Assembly (NCBI GenBank): GCA_942490895.1
Contig: CALNZC010000091.1
Span: 72,983 to 136,982 of the forward strand
DNA from: JAGNXB01 sp942490895
GTDB taxonomy: Bacteria > Bacteroidota > Bacteroidia > Chitinophagales > Saprospiraceae
DNA: 64,000 nucleotides
Reading direction: 5' to 3'
Made by a program: the position numbers and the translations under genes. The notes under the pieces were generated by a model. It did not search any database, had not been told where the DNA came from, and saw only the letters and a list, made by a program, of their open reading frames with translations. This document shows positions 47,041 to 57,864 of the stretch, piece after piece (the stretch's first letter is position 1; each line of letters opens with the position of its first letter).

Positions 47041-47841
47041 ATGCGCTACTTCTTACACCTCGGATTTGATGGAACCCAATACAGTGGTTGGCAGAAACAG
47101 GACAATACACTGAATACCGTCCAGGAAGTGATAGAGCGGTCACTCGCCCAGCTGTTCAAAAAGCCAATTATTGTTTTTGGGTGCGGACGGACCGATGCCG
47201 GTGTGCATGCCAGCCAGTATATTCTGCATATCAACCTGGATGAACCGCCAGCATTTGATCTGAAATACCGACTAAACAAGAGCCTCCCCGATGACATCGC
47301 TGTCTTTGATATCATCGAAGTCAACGACGATCAACACGCCCGATACGATGCGATCGCCCGTACTTACGATTATTTCATCCATTTGAAAAAAGACCCGGTT
47401 CTCATTCGATACAGCAACTTCTATGAGGACCTGACCCTGGATATCGACCTGATGAAAAAAGCGGCGGCCCTCATTCAGTCCACTCAAGATTGTAAGCCGC
47501 TGTGCAAGCGACCAGACCTTTACGATAATACATTATGCAACATCACCGAATGCGCCCTGCTAGTGAATGAACAAGAAGGGCGAATGCGGATCACCATCAC
47601 CAGTAATCGATTTCTCCGTGGAATGGTCCGGTTTTGTGTATTCTTTATGGTGAAGGTGGGGAGTGGCGCGATGACCCTGTCAGAATTTGAAGACATCCTG
47701 AATCAGAAAACAGAACTGACCCAAAAACAGCCTGCCCTGCCCCATGGTCTTTTTTTGAGCAAAGTGGTGTATCCCTATCTGACGTTTAATGAGGACCATC
47801 AATTGATCCGGATGCTGAAGGCTGGTTTGGAGGAGTCCTAA
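47041..47841 (+). CDS. truA: tRNA pseudouridine synthase A
   Basis: The 266-residue product makes pseudouridine at positions 38-40 of tRNA anticodon arms. The catalytic aspartate is D52 in GCGRTDAGVHA. FLRGMVRFCVFFMVKVGSG is the usual C-terminal core segment. Length and frame are normal. Its composition is back to that of the first 31 kb, so it marks the right border of the A+T-rich stretch. Confidence 0.94.
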   Translation: MRYFLHLGFDGTQYSGWQKQDNTLNTVQEVIERSLAQLFKKPIIVFGCGRTDAGVHASQYILHINLDEPPAFDLKYRLNKSLPDDIAVFDIIEVNDDQHARYDAIARTYDYFIHLKKDPVLIRYSNFYEDLTLDIDLMKKAAALIQSTQDCKPLCKRPDLYDNTLCNITECALLVNEQEGRMRITITSNRFLRGMVRFCVFFMVKVGSGAMTLSEFEDILNQKTELTQKQPALPHGLFLSKVVYPYLTFNEDHQLIRMLKAGLEES

Positions 47842-48349
47842 TCTCAATTTTGACCCATCTTGGATTGACAGTATAGCAGATTGTCAGAATAACGGATTTT
47901 CACGGATTGACGGATGGCATGGATTTTATTGCGGCCTCGGTCCTCATCCCTCGGTCCTGATGGTATAATTGCAATGGCCTACCGTACTGCCTTCGAAATA
48001 TCGAAATCTTGACTGCCGAAGGCCGTATCGAATAAACCCCTCTCCATAACTCCTCAACATTCCAGGCCCTCCTTTGGTGACGTTATTCATTTTTCCTCAT
48101 AACCTCCCTACTTCTCCTCGACTCCTCCCCTCCAAACTCCTCCACAAAAAAGGTTGCGCCGGTCATCCCTCCGACAGACCGCCAAGCCGGCCAAGTGCTC
48201 ACATCCCCAACGGGGATTCAGTACCTATAACCGCAATCACCATCCATATTGACAATTGTCATGTTTCGCGACTCTCAACAAGGGTAGCTTGGCTTTCGAA
48301 TATTTGGAGTCCTCGAGCCTCCGATAGAAACCACTAAAATACCGACGCT
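47842..48349. other. Intergenic region with low-complexity words
   Basis: No gene. It holds CGGATTTTCACGGATTGACGG (47,896-47,916), typical intergenic filler in this group, and a pyrimidine-rich stretch with CTCCTCGACTCCTCC (about 48,114-48,128), the reverse of the GAGTCGAGG words at 28.9 kb. Confidence 0.5.
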
Positions 48350-48715
48350 ATGTTGATGGAAATCGCCAGAACAACACTCGAGCAAGCCGATATCTACTTC
48401 GAGAATGCCAGCGAAGAAGCCGCCAGGCCTGAAGAGGATGTCATCCCCTACAGCGTTTGCCGCCATGCCTACAAAGCCGTATCCCACTATTTGACCGGCT
48501 ACCTGCAGCACCATGGGAAGCACATCACCACAACACTGTCTCTCGACGAACTGCTGGAAGAGTGCCGAAAGGTGGACCAAAAATTCCACGATCTGGATTG
48601 CACACTGATGAATACAAAAGATCCGGAAGAGTGGATGAATTCGGGCGTGATGAAGCAGTATTTCCAACTGGCCAAAAAGACCAGGGAGATGGTGACTGGA
48701 TCTACACCAGTCTGA
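48350..48715 (+). CDS. Small helical protein, HEPN-like
   Basis: The 121-residue product is predicted all-helical. CRHAYKAVSHYLTGYLQ resembles the first helices of HEPN domains, which are often nucleotide- or RNA-related. The typical RxxxxH of HEPN ribonucleases is not evident, so catalytic activity is doubtful. It lies 172 bases before the oxidoreductase gene on the same strand. It may be a helper of that enzyme or unrelated. Confidence 0.5.
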   Translation: MLMEIARTTLEQADIYFENASEEAARPEEDVIPYSVCRHAYKAVSHYLTGYLQHHGKHITTTLSLDELLEECRKVDQKFHDLDCTLMNTKDPEEWMNSGVMKQYFQLAKKTREMVTGSTPV

Positions 48716-48887
48716 ATCCTGCAGGATGTACACTCACCTCCACTCCGGTCCTCACCCCACCCACAATGTAACAGTCATCTGTCGCATGTGCAACCCGCTT
48801 GACCTGCGGGAATCTACTGGAAACAAAAACTGAAAACAGGAGAAGGCTATCCCGCTGACTCCTGTTTCACCTTCGATATACCCAAGT

Positions 48888-51800
48888 ATGGAACTCTTAA
48901 ACAAGATCATGGGCAAGAAAAAAGAGGCCGTCAAATACCCCGGTGTCCGTGCCGCTATGGATGGCAATACCGTGGTGATCATGTGCGAACGAGAATCCTC
49001 CGACGCAGCCGGCGCCTATCCCATCACCCTCGACCCAGATGGGCGAATACTGGGCCGAAGAAGCGGCCAAAGGATATTTGAATATTTCGGATCGCCCTCT
49101 GATCTTCATCGAACCCGAAGGTGAGCATGCCGCCGCAGCGGTGACCGCCGGACTGTCCATGACCGGACTCCGCTCCGCGAATTTTTCTTCCGGACAGGGA
49201 ATCGCCTATATGCACGAGTCCCTGTATGCCGCTGTGGGGAAACGCCTGACCTATGTGCTGAACATAGGTGCCCGGGCCATGACCAAATCCACGCTGAACG
49301 TACACGCTGGCCATGATGACTACCATGCCATCGATGACACCGGGTTCTTTCAGCTGTTCGCCCGCAATGCCCAGCACGCCGCCGACTTCAACATCATTGC
49401 CCACAAAGTAGCAGAGCTGGCGCTCACCCCCGGCATCGTTGCCCAGGATGGATTCCTGACCACCCACCTGATCGAATCACTGCGCGTACCGGAACGGGCA
49501 CTCATTAAAGAATTCCTCGGCCGACCCGACGATATTATCGATACCCCGACACCGGCACAGCGCATGATCTACGGCGACAAACGCCGGCGTATTCCGGAAC
49601 TGTGGGATGTCGATAATCCCCTCATGGCCGGGATCGTCCAGAACCAGGATTCCTATATGCAGAGTGTGGCCGCCCAGCGCCCATACTTCTTCGATCATAT
49701 CCAGCCTCTCACCGACCAGGCCTTTGCAGATTTCGCCAGCCTGACCGGACGCGAATATGCCCGCGTGATGACCTACCTGGCCGAAGACGCCGATTACCTG
49801 ATCCTGGGGCAAGGGAGCCTCATCCCTAGTGCCGAAGTTGTCGCCGATTACCTGCGTAAAACCAGAAACATTAAAGTAGGTGTGGTCGATCTGACCATGT
49901 TCCGCCCATTTCCCTCCGATCTGATCAGCCGCATCCTGAAAGGCAAAAAAGGCGTGGCCATCCTGGAACGCCTCGACCAACCCCTGGCCTCCGACCTGCC
50001 GATCGCTCGCGAAGTCCGGTCCACTGTGGCCAAGTGCATGGAGAATGGTTCGAACAAGAAGGACAAACCTTATCCCGAACTGGAAAGCTATTCTTCCACC
50101 GACCTGCCCGCCATCTATTCGGGCTCCTTCGGTATGGGTAGCCGCGACCTCCAGCCGGAAGGCATCATCGGGGCGATCGAGAATATGCTCCCCGATGGCA
50201 AACACAAAAAACTGTTCTACCTCTCCATCGATTTCATCCGGGAGGAAGCCATCACCCCCAAGCAACAGGGCTACCAGGAAAGCATCACAGATGCCTATCC
50301 ACACGTCAAGGAGTTGGCCATCCACGGCTCAGAGAATCCGAACCTGATGCCCAAAGGGGCCATCACCGTCCGCTTCCACTCCGTAGGCGGCTGGGGGGCC
50401 ATCACTACCGGGAAAAACCTGGCGATGACCCTGTTCGATCTGCTGGACTACCATATCAAAGCCAACCCGAAATACGGTTCGGAGAAAAAAGGACAACCCA
50501 CGACCTACTACCTCGCTGCAGCACCGGAACCGATCCGGGTGAATTGCGAGTATTACTTTGTCGATGTCGTGCTCAGCCCCGACCCGAACGTACTCAACCA
50601 TACCAATGCCCTGGCCGGATTGAAGAAGGGAGGAACCTTCATCATTCAGAGCGACCGACCAAAAGCAGAAGAGGTCTGGGCCGATATCCCCAGGCACTAC
50701 CAGAAATTCATCGTCGACAATGAGATCCATATCCATTATATCGATGGATTTAAAATCGCCCGTGAAGAAGCGACCGATCCCGAACTGCAACTGCGCATGC
50801 AGGGCATCGCCTTCCAGGGCGGCTTCTTCGCCGCCTCTCCGGTGATGAAACAGGCCGGCCTCACCCAGGCCACCCTGCTCAAAGCCATCGAAGACCAGAT
50901 CCAGCACAAGTTTGGTGGAAAGGGTCAACGAGTGGTAGATGATAACATGCGCGTGGTGAAACGTGGATTCGATGAGATCCACGAGATTCCCGACAGCGTG
51001 AAAGTGGTCGGAGCGACCAGCGGAGAAAAGACCAACGGTCAGATGATCCCGCCCATACCATCCATCCTGAAGCATATCCCCCAAAGTGAATCGACGTTGA
51101 GCGATATTCACCGTTTCTGGGAGCAGACCGGTAACTTCTATCAGCGCGGCATGGGGAATGACAACCTCACCGATCCATTTATCGGACTCAGCGTGATGCC
51201 CGCAGCGTCTTCCCTGTTCAGGGACATGACCGGCATCCGCTTCGAACACCCTGAATGGATCCCCAACAATTGTACCGCCTGTGGTGACTGTTACACCATT
51301 TGTCCCGATACGGCCATCCCCGGACTGGTCAGTAATCTTTCTGATGTGCTGAACACCGTGGTCGATCGCGTGAAGAAGTCACACGGCAGCGTCGAGCAAT
51401 TGCCCGGTGCCGTCCGGAAAATGGAAAGCAAGGTGCGAGAGCTGTTCGGCGGTGAACGCAATGGCGCCACCGTGAACAACTATATCCAGGATGCCATCGA
51501 TGTGATGATCGATGAAAGTGGCCATGATGCCACTCTGGAAAAGGAATTCACCTGGTTCCGCGAAGAGCTCGGCGATTTCGATTTCGCCCTCACCCGGCCT
51601 TACTTTGACCTGCACGAAAAAAACAAACCCGGCAGTGGCGGACTCTTCAGCATCACCGTCAACCCGACCACTTGTAAGGGCTGTATGGAATGTGTGGCCG
51701 TGTGTAACGACGATGCCCTGCGCCCTATCAAACAGACAGAGGATTCCGTCGCCACCTTGCGAAAAGAATGGGACCTCTGGTCCGACCTCCCCACCACGCC

Positions 51801-52230
51801 GGAGCAATATAGTCGGATTGACGACCTGGAAGAAAAGATCGGCGCCCTCCAGACTATCCTGCTCAACAAGGAAGCCTATCTCAGCTTTGCCAGTGGAGAC
51901 GGTGCCTGCCTGGGTTGCTCGGAAAAATCGGTCGTCCACCTCTTTGTGGCCACGGTAGAATCCCTCCTGCAGCCACGTGTGAAAAAGCATATGGCCCACC
52001 TCGACTCGCTCTGTGATCAGTTGGAAAAACACATCCAGAATAAACTGATGAGCTCGGTGAATGTGGCGGATGCCGAATCGATGGCGAAGATCATTGCCGA
52101 AACACACGATCATGATCTGACCATGTCCGAACTCACCCAGCGCATGGAAAAAGAGAAGGGCAGCGAACCCATTGACCAGGACTGGTTGCGTGAAATGACC
52201 CAGTTGCTGGCCAAACTCAAGCAACTGAAA
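48888..52230 (+). pseudogene. Large 2-oxoacid (pyruvate):ferredoxin oxidoreductase-like gene, frameshifted and truncated
   Basis: The N terminus (MELLNKIMGKKKEAV to GAYPIT) is read from 48888. The rest (QMGEYWAEEAAKGYLN onward) is one frame further. One missing C in the run at about 49,027-49,029 (ACCCTCG for ACCCCTCG) would join them through PITPSTQMGEYW. Then follow the pyrimidine-binding and core domains, a gamma domain (RFHSVGGWGAITTGKNLA), two 4Fe-4S motifs CxxCxxCxxxC (51271-51303 and 51673-51702), and the start of the TPP-binding domain (GACLGCSEKSVVHLF). The frame stays open past 52,230, but the DNA there belongs to another organism, so the C-terminal half of the TPP domain is missing. 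The enzyme oxidatively decarboxylates a 2-oxoacid to acyl-CoA and reduces ferredoxin. Confidence 0.85.
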
Positions 52231-52260
52231 TGCAGGGTTCCGCTTGCCGCCCCGTTCCCA
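52215..52260. other. Join between two unrelated genomes
   Basis: Left of about 52,230 the plus strand reads the oxidoreductase (ending QLLAKLKQLK). Right of it the minus strand reads an actinobacterial acyl-CoA synthetase. GC content and codon use change within a few tens of bases, and both genes are broken at the same point. No insertion sequence, integrase, tRNA or direct repeat marks it. Confidence 0.85.
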
Positions 52261-52963
52261 TTGAGCTTCCTCGACCAAGCTCCTCGATGCGGCGCGAATT
52301 TTTTCTCGCGACGGGTGGCGAGCTCGCGTTTCTCCACCCAGGGCGGCGACGAAGAGATCCCCCTGACGCCACAGCACCCCCTTGGGCGTGCCGGTGGTCC
52401 CTCCGGTGCACAGCACGTAGAGATCGTCCGGCGAGGGGCTCACGGGCGGGGGAGTGGACGACTGGTCGCGGAGCAGCTCGTGGTACCAGTGAGCACCTCG
52501 GGCCAGGTCGCGGCCCGACTCGTCCTCCACCTGCACCAAGAGGTCGAGGGTGGGGAGTCGGGGCGTGATCCGTTCGATGATCGGTGCGAACGCCGCGTGG
52601 AAGACGACGGCTCTGGCGCGCTGGTCGGCGAACAGCGGCACCAGTTCGTCGTCGACATAGCGGTAGAAGTTCACGTTGAACGGGGCGACCGCGCGCGGCG
52701 AAGCGCGCGACGTTCCGCCTCGAGGAACTCGATCCCGTTGTGGAGGTACAGCGCCAGATGGTCCTGCCCCGACTCCGAACCCGGCCAGCTCGGACCGGGC
52801 CCGGTGCAGGCCCAGACCGTGCTCGTGCAGCACGTTGGCGAAGCGGTTGGAATTGGCGACGAAGTCGCGGTAGCCACGCCGATCCTCCCCGTGGACGACG
52901 CACTCGCGGTCGGGCACGGCTGCGGGCGATGGCGCCGATCACGCCGGCGAGGTCGAACTCCAC
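52230..52963 (-). pseudogene. AMP-dependent acyl-CoA synthetase, N-terminal third
   Basis: The start is the GTG at 52963 (VEFDLAGVIGAIA), five bases after the stop of the carboxylase alpha gene. An extra base near 52,925 moves the frame to PDRECVVHGEDRRGYRDF, and further frame changes follow around 52,700-52,800. The ATP-binding P-loop CTGGTTGTPKGVLWR is present at about 52,370. The remaining two thirds are lost at the join. The family activates carboxylic acids to acyl-CoA through acyl-AMP; fourth gene of the leftward operon. Confidence 0.75.
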
Positions 52964-52967
52964 GGCG

Positions 52968-54983
52968 TCAGTCCTCGCCCCGCTCGTCGCCGAGGTCGTG
53001 GCCGTCGGCCTCGACGGTCGCGATCGGTTGCCCCAGCCGCACGGCATCCCCGGTGGCGGCGTGGACCTGGGCGACCACGCCGTCGTGAGGGAGAGCGCGG
53101 AGGGTGAACTCCATCTTCATCGCCTCGATCGGGCGAAGGCTGGCCGGCGACGACGGGGTCGCCCGGATGTGCACCATCACCGCCGTGACCGCATCCCGGC
53201 ATGGGCGCCACGATCGGACCGCGGTGTTCCACGGTCACGGCGCCCCCCTGGGTGTCGGCCAGCCCGTCGACGCGGACCGACCAGGTCCGTCCCCCGTGTC
53301 CGAACCAGGTCGAGCCGTCCGCGGCCTCGGCGTGGTCCAGGACCGTCGTCGTCCCGTCGAGCGACACGCGCACTCCGCTGGCCGTGCGCCCCACCGTCGC
53401 CGTGCGCTCGGGTCCGTCGTCGGCGACGATCGTCCATGCCCCGTCGCGGTGACGCATCGTGACCTCGATCGGCGGGGTGGCCGGCCTGCGCACCGTCGCC
53501 CGCAGCTCCCGGCTGCCTCCCGGGCTCCAGCCCGTGCGTCGGAACCAGGGGTCCTCGACGGGTGCCGTCGGCGTGAGCGGGAGGAGCGCAGCCCCGATCA
53601 CCACGACGTCGGGTAGTGCCTCGTCGGGCTCGGGCAGTGATCCGTTCCCCCACGAGGCCCGTGTCGAGGTCGCCCGGCGCGGACCTCCGGGTCGGCCAGC
53701 AGCGTGCGTAGGAAGCCGATGTTCGTGGTCACGCCGAGCACCGCCGTGTCGGCGAGGGCGGCGTCGAGTCGGCGCAGGGCGTCGGTCCGATCCCGGCCGT
53801 GGGCGACGACCTTGGCCAGCATCGGGTCGTAGTCCGCGCCGATGCTCAGGCCGGGGAGCAACGACGAGTCGACCCTCACGTCCTGGCGGGTGTCGGCCTC
53901 GCGTAGCCGGATCACCCGCCCGCCCGTCGGCAGGAAGTCGTGGGCCGGGTCCTCGGCGTAGATCCGGGCCTCGACGGCGTGTCCGCGACCGCGGACCTCG
54001 TCCTGCGTGAACGGGAGCGGTTCGCCGGCGGCGATGCGCAGCTGCAGCTCGACGAGATCGAGGCCGTGCACCATCTCCGTGACCGGATGCTCGACCTGGA
54101 GTCGGGTGTTCATCTCGAGGAAGAAGAACTCGGCGGGACGCGTCGAGGACACGATGAACTCGACGGTCCCGGCGTTCGTGTACCCGCACGCCCTGGCCAC
54201 GTCGACGGCGGCGGCCCCCATCGCCGTCCGGGTGGCGTCGTCGAGCAGCGGCGAGGGGCACTCCTCGACGATCTTCTGGTGGCGGCGCTGGAGGCTGCAT
54301 TCGCGCTCGCCGAGATGGACCACGTGGTCGTGGTGATCGGCCACCACCTGGATCTCGATGTGGCGCGGTGCCTCGACGAACCGTTCGAGCAGCAGGGTGT
54401 CGTCACCGAAGGCGCTGTGGGCCTCGCGTCGCGCGCTGCCGGCGGCATCGATCAGGCCGTGGCCGTCGTGGACCAGCCGCATGCCCTTGCCCCCGCCACC
54501 GGCGGCCGGCTTGAGCAGCACGGGGTAGCCGACCCGCTCGGCGGCGGACAGGAGCTGCGCGTCGTCGAGGCCCCGGCCCTCGCTGCCGGGGACGACGCGG
54601 ACACCCGCCGCAGCGACGACCTCCTTGGCCCGGACCTTGTCGCCCATGGCGTCGATGGCGTTCGGGGTCGGACCGATGAAGACCAGGTCGGCTCGGGCGC
54701 AGGCTTCGGCGAACCCGGCGTTCTCGGCCAGGAAGCCGTAGCCCGGGTGGACGGCCTGCGCGCCGGTGGCTGATGCCGCGGCGAGCAGCGCGTCGATGTT
54801 CAGGTAGCTCTGCGCCGCAGGTGCCGGGCCGAGCCTCACGGCGAGATCGGCGTCCACGACGTGGCGGGCGTCGGTGTCGGCGTCGGAGTAGACCGCCACG
54901 CCGTCGATCCCGAGGGCGCGCAACGTGCGCAGGCTCCGGACGGCGATCTCACCTCGGTTGGCGACGAGCACCCGGTCGAACAT
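52968..54983 (-). pseudogene. Acyl-CoA carboxylase alpha subunit (biotin carboxylase plus biotin carrier), frameshifted
   Basis: The N-terminal 445 residues are intact: RVLVANRGEIAVR, the ATP loop KPAAGGGGKGM, the EMNTRLQVEHPVTE catalytic segment. Frame is then lost near 53,660, 53,210 and 53,120. The missing parts are readable: GERITAEPDEALPD in one frame and the biotin-lysine motif IEAMKMEF with the end GDERGED in another. The span of 2,016 bases equals a protein of about 671 residues, normal for 3-methylcrotonyl-CoA or related alpha subunits. It carboxylates biotin with ATP and bicarbonate. The start is six bases after the beta-subunit stop. Confidence 0.82.
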
Positions 54984-54988
54984 CGTCG

Positions 54989-56618
54989 TCACATCCTGAA
55001 CACGCCGTAGCCGACCGGCGCCAGGGGGGCGGCGCCGACGGCGGCCAGGGCCAGCCCCACGACCGTCCGGGTGTCGGCAGGTGCGATGATGCCGTCGTCC
55101 CACAGGCGAGCCGTCGAGTACAGCGCGGCGCCCTGCGCCTCGTACTGTTCACGTATCGGCGCCCGGAACGCGGCGTCGTCGTCGTCGGACCAGGTCTCGC
55201 CGCTGGCGTCCATCTGGTCTCGGCGCACGGTGGCGAGCACGGCGGCGGCCTGCTCGCCGCCCATCACCGAGATCCGTGCGTTGGGCCACATCCACAAGAA
55301 GCGGGGGGAGTAGGCCCGGCCGCACATCGAGTAGTTGCCCGCGCCGTACGAACCGCCTATGACGACGGTCAGCTTCGGCACGCGGGTGCACGCCACGGCG
55401 GTGACCATCTTGGCGCCGTGCTTGGCGATGCCCTCGGCCTCGGCCTTGCGGCCGACCATGAAGCCCGTGATGTTCTGCAGGTACACCAGCGGGATGCTGC
55501 GCTGGTCGCACAGCTCGATGAAGTGCGCGCCCTTGAGGGCCGACTCCCCGAACAGGACGCCGTCGTTGGCGACGATCCCGACCGGATGCCCCCAGATGTG
55601 GGCGAAGCCGGTGACGAGGGTCGTGCCGTAGTTCGCCTTGAACTCGGCGAAGCGGCTGGCGTCGACGATGCGGGCGATCACCTCGCGGGGGTCGTAGGGC
55701 TGGCGCGGGTCGGTCGGCACGACGCCGTGCATCTCGGTCCGGTCGACGACCGGTTCTTCCGGATCGGCCACGCGCCACGGCGGCGCGGCCGTGGGCGGCA
55801 GCGTGTCGACGATCTGGCGCACCAGGCGCAGGGCGTGGCGGTCGTCGTCGGCGAGGTGGTCGACGACGCCCGAGGTACGAGCGTGCAGGTCACCGCCGCC
55901 GAGGTCCTCGGCGGAGACCTCCTCACCCGTGGCCGCCTTCACCAGCGGTGGACCACCGAGGAAGATCGTGCCCTGGTCGCGCACGATCACCGTCTCGTCG
56001 CTCATCGCCGGCACGTAGGCGCCCCCGGCCGTGCACGAACCCATCACGGCGGCGATCTGGGCGATGCCCGCCTTCGACAGGTTCGCCTGGTTGAAGAAGA
56101 TGCGCCCGAAGTGGTCGCGGTCGGGGAACACCTCGTCCTGGGCGGGCAGGTAGGCGCCACCGGAGTCGACGAGGTAGATGCACGGCAGGTGGTTCTCGAG
56201 CGCGACCTCCTGGGCCCGGAGGTGCTTCTTGACCGTCATCGGGTAGTAGGTGCCGCCCTTGACGGTGGCGTCGTTGGCCACGATCACGCAGAGGCGCCCG
56301 CACACCCGACCCACCCCGGTGATCAGGCCTGCCCCCGGCGCCTCCCCCGAGTAGAGGCCGTGGGCGGCCAGGGGCGACAACTCGAGGAAGGGGGTGCCGG
56401 GGTCGAGAAGGCCCTCGACCCGTTCGCGGGGCAGGAGCTTGCCCCGTTCGGTGTGGCGCCGCCGGGCCGCGTCGGATCCGCCCTCCCGGACGCTTGCCGT
56501 GAGGGTCCGCAGCTCCGCGACCGCCCGATCGAGCGCCTCACGGTTCGCTGCGAAGGTGGCGTCCGAGGCGTCGACGTTCGACGTGAGCGAGGGTGCCGTC
56601 GCCGTCGGATCGCTCATG
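54989..56618 (-). CDS. Acyl-CoA carboxylase beta subunit (3-methylcrotonyl-CoA carboxylase type)
   Basis: The start is the ATG at 56618 (MSDPTATAPSL), four bases after the SDR stop; the frame is open further upstream. The 542-residue product is a carboxyltransferase with the two crotonase-like halves: VDSGGAYLPAQDEVFPD and GSCTAGGAYVPAMSDE in the first, QNITGFMVGRKAEAEGI and GGSYGAGNYSMCGRAYSPRF in the second. These segments are characteristic of 3-methylcrotonyl-CoA and geranyl-CoA carboxylases. It moves the carboxyl from biotin to the acyl-CoA. It is one of the few unbroken genes in this half. Confidence 0.9.
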
Positions 56619-56621
56619 GCG

Positions 56622-57389
56622 TCAGCCGGTCGTGAGGCCGAGGTCGCTCGACAGGATCGCTCCGTGGATGTTGCGTCCCTCATCCGACGCGACGAGGGCG
56701 AAGAGCACGGCGATGTCATCCGGGGTGCCCATGCCGCGGAAACCCATGTAGCGCCCGACGAGATCGAAGTCGACGTCGGCGGGCATCTCGTACCCGGCGG
56801 TCAGGTTCGACTCGATCCCGCCCGGTGCGATGGCGTTGACCCGCAGCTTGGTCTTGGCGAACTCCATGGCGAGTGCCCGGGTGAGCTGCACGATCGCTCC
56901 CTTGGTCATGCAGTACACGACCGTGTAGGCGCCGCCCATGAGTCCGGCGTTCGACGCCATGTTCACGATGTTGCCGTCGGTCTCGAGCAGGTGAGGGATG
57001 GCGGCCTGGCACATGAAGAACGGCCCATCGGTGTTCACCCCGAACATCCGGCGATAGCCCTCCTCGGTGACGTCGGCGACGTGTTCGCCCTTGGCGATGC
57101 CCGCGACGTTGCCGAGCACGTCGAGGCGTCCGAACGTCTCGACGGAGGTGGCCACCGCCTCGCGGCACTGCGCCGGCTGGGTCACGTCGGCGATGCAGGT
57201 CTCGATGGTGCCGCCACCGTTCGCCTCCACCAGCTCCACGGTGCCGGCCAGGCCGGCTTCGCTGATGTCGACGGCGAGGACCTTCGCGCCCTCGGCGGCC
57301 AGCCGTGCGGCGGTGGCTCGCCCGATGCCCGAGCCGGCGCCCGTGATCAGAGCGACCTTGTCCGCGAAGCGCCGATTCTCGATCGTCAT
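56622..57389 (-). CDS. SDR-family oxidoreductase
   Basis: The 255-residue product has the NAD(P) loop TGAGSGIGRA, the NVAG segment, a catalytic serine region (NMASNAGLMGG) and YCMTK as the YxxxK. Start ATG at 57389 is set by the usual distance to the cofactor loop. It should oxidise or reduce a hydroxyacyl-CoA or alcohol intermediate. It is the first gene of the leftward operon; its stop is next to the start of the carboxylase beta gene. The 156 bases to the divergent gene must hold both promoters. Confidence 0.88.
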   Translation of the reverse strand: MTIENRRFADKVALITGAGSGIGRATAARLAAEGAKVLAVDISEAGLAGTVELVEANGGGTIETCIADVTQPAQCREAVATSVETFGRLDVLGNVAGIAKGEHVADVTEEGYRRMFGVNTDGPFFMCQAAIPHLLETDGNIVNMASNAGLMGGAYTVVYCMTKGAIVQLTRALAMEFAKTKLRVNAIAPGGIESNLTAGYEMPADVDFDLVGRYMGFRGMGTPDDIAVLFALVASDEGRNIHGAILSSDLGLTTG

Positions 57390-57545
57390 GGTGTTCCCCT
57401 CTGCTCCCCGGCGTCGTCGCCGGCCGGGCGATGGTAGGCCGTCGTCGATGTCGCAGGGACGAGTCGCGAGACCCGTCCACGGCGGCGGTCGGTCGGACGT
57501 GGTGACGGCGATACTGTGCTGTCCGTCACGGACACGAGGGGAATC
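57390..57545. promoter_or_regulatory. Divergent promoter region
   Basis: This is the only gap between the leftward and rightward operons, so both promoters and any operator for the PaaX-type repressor should be here. I could not pick out defined boxes by eye. Confidence 0.4.
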
Positions 57546-57851
57546 ATGGACATCAAGGCAGGACAGCGGTTGGCGTGCCCGGCGTGTGCGACGGAGGTGG
57601 TGGTCGTTCGGCCGCCCTCGGCGCCGGTGACCGTGACGTGCGGGGGCGAAGCGCTCGTCGACCCCGGCGACGAGCGCTCCGGGGCCGGACACGAGGGTGC
57701 CACCGGGGACGGCGCGCTCGTGGGCAAGCGCTACACCGACGAGGACTCGACCCTCGAGGTGCTCTGCTCCAAGCCCGGGCCCGGCGCACTGGCGGCGGAC
57801 GGGCGCGAGATGCCCGTCAAGGGCGCCAAGCCCCTCCCGTCATCGGACTGA
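57546..57851 (+). CDS. Small conserved cysteine-containing protein next to acyl-CoA synthetase
   Basis: The 101-residue product (MDIKAGQRLACPACATEVVV) has a CPAC pair and a later CGG, suggesting a small rubredoxin-like or zinc-ribbon knuckle. A C-terminal part follows with LEVLCSKPGPGALAADGREM and ends KGAKPLPSSD. I recall similar small proteins beside acyl-CoA synthetases in actinobacteria; function unknown. The start codon is chosen as the internal ATG because the frame upstream is not protein-like. It ends 13 bases before the synthetase. Confidence 0.65.
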   Translation: MDIKAGQRLACPACATEVVVVRPPSAPVTVTCGGEALVDPGDERSGAGHEGATGDGALVGKRYTDEDSTLEVLCSKPGPGALAADGREMPVKGAKPLPSSD

Positions 57852-57864
57852 ACCGAGCGGCCCC

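Noticed and set aside
48716..48887. tRNA or regulatory RNA before the oxidoreductase
   Set aside because: No cloverleaf, T-loop motif or terminator could be found.
51379..52917. Minus-strand open frame of 512 residues crossing the join
   Set aside because: Its left two thirds are antisense to the oxidoreductase; only the right part is a real synthetase fragment.
49039..53088. Open frame of 1,349 residues fusing the oxidoreductase to GC-rich sequence
   Set aside because: The part after about 52,230 is the wrong strand of an acyl-CoA synthetase; the frame is open only because GC-rich DNA has few stop codons.
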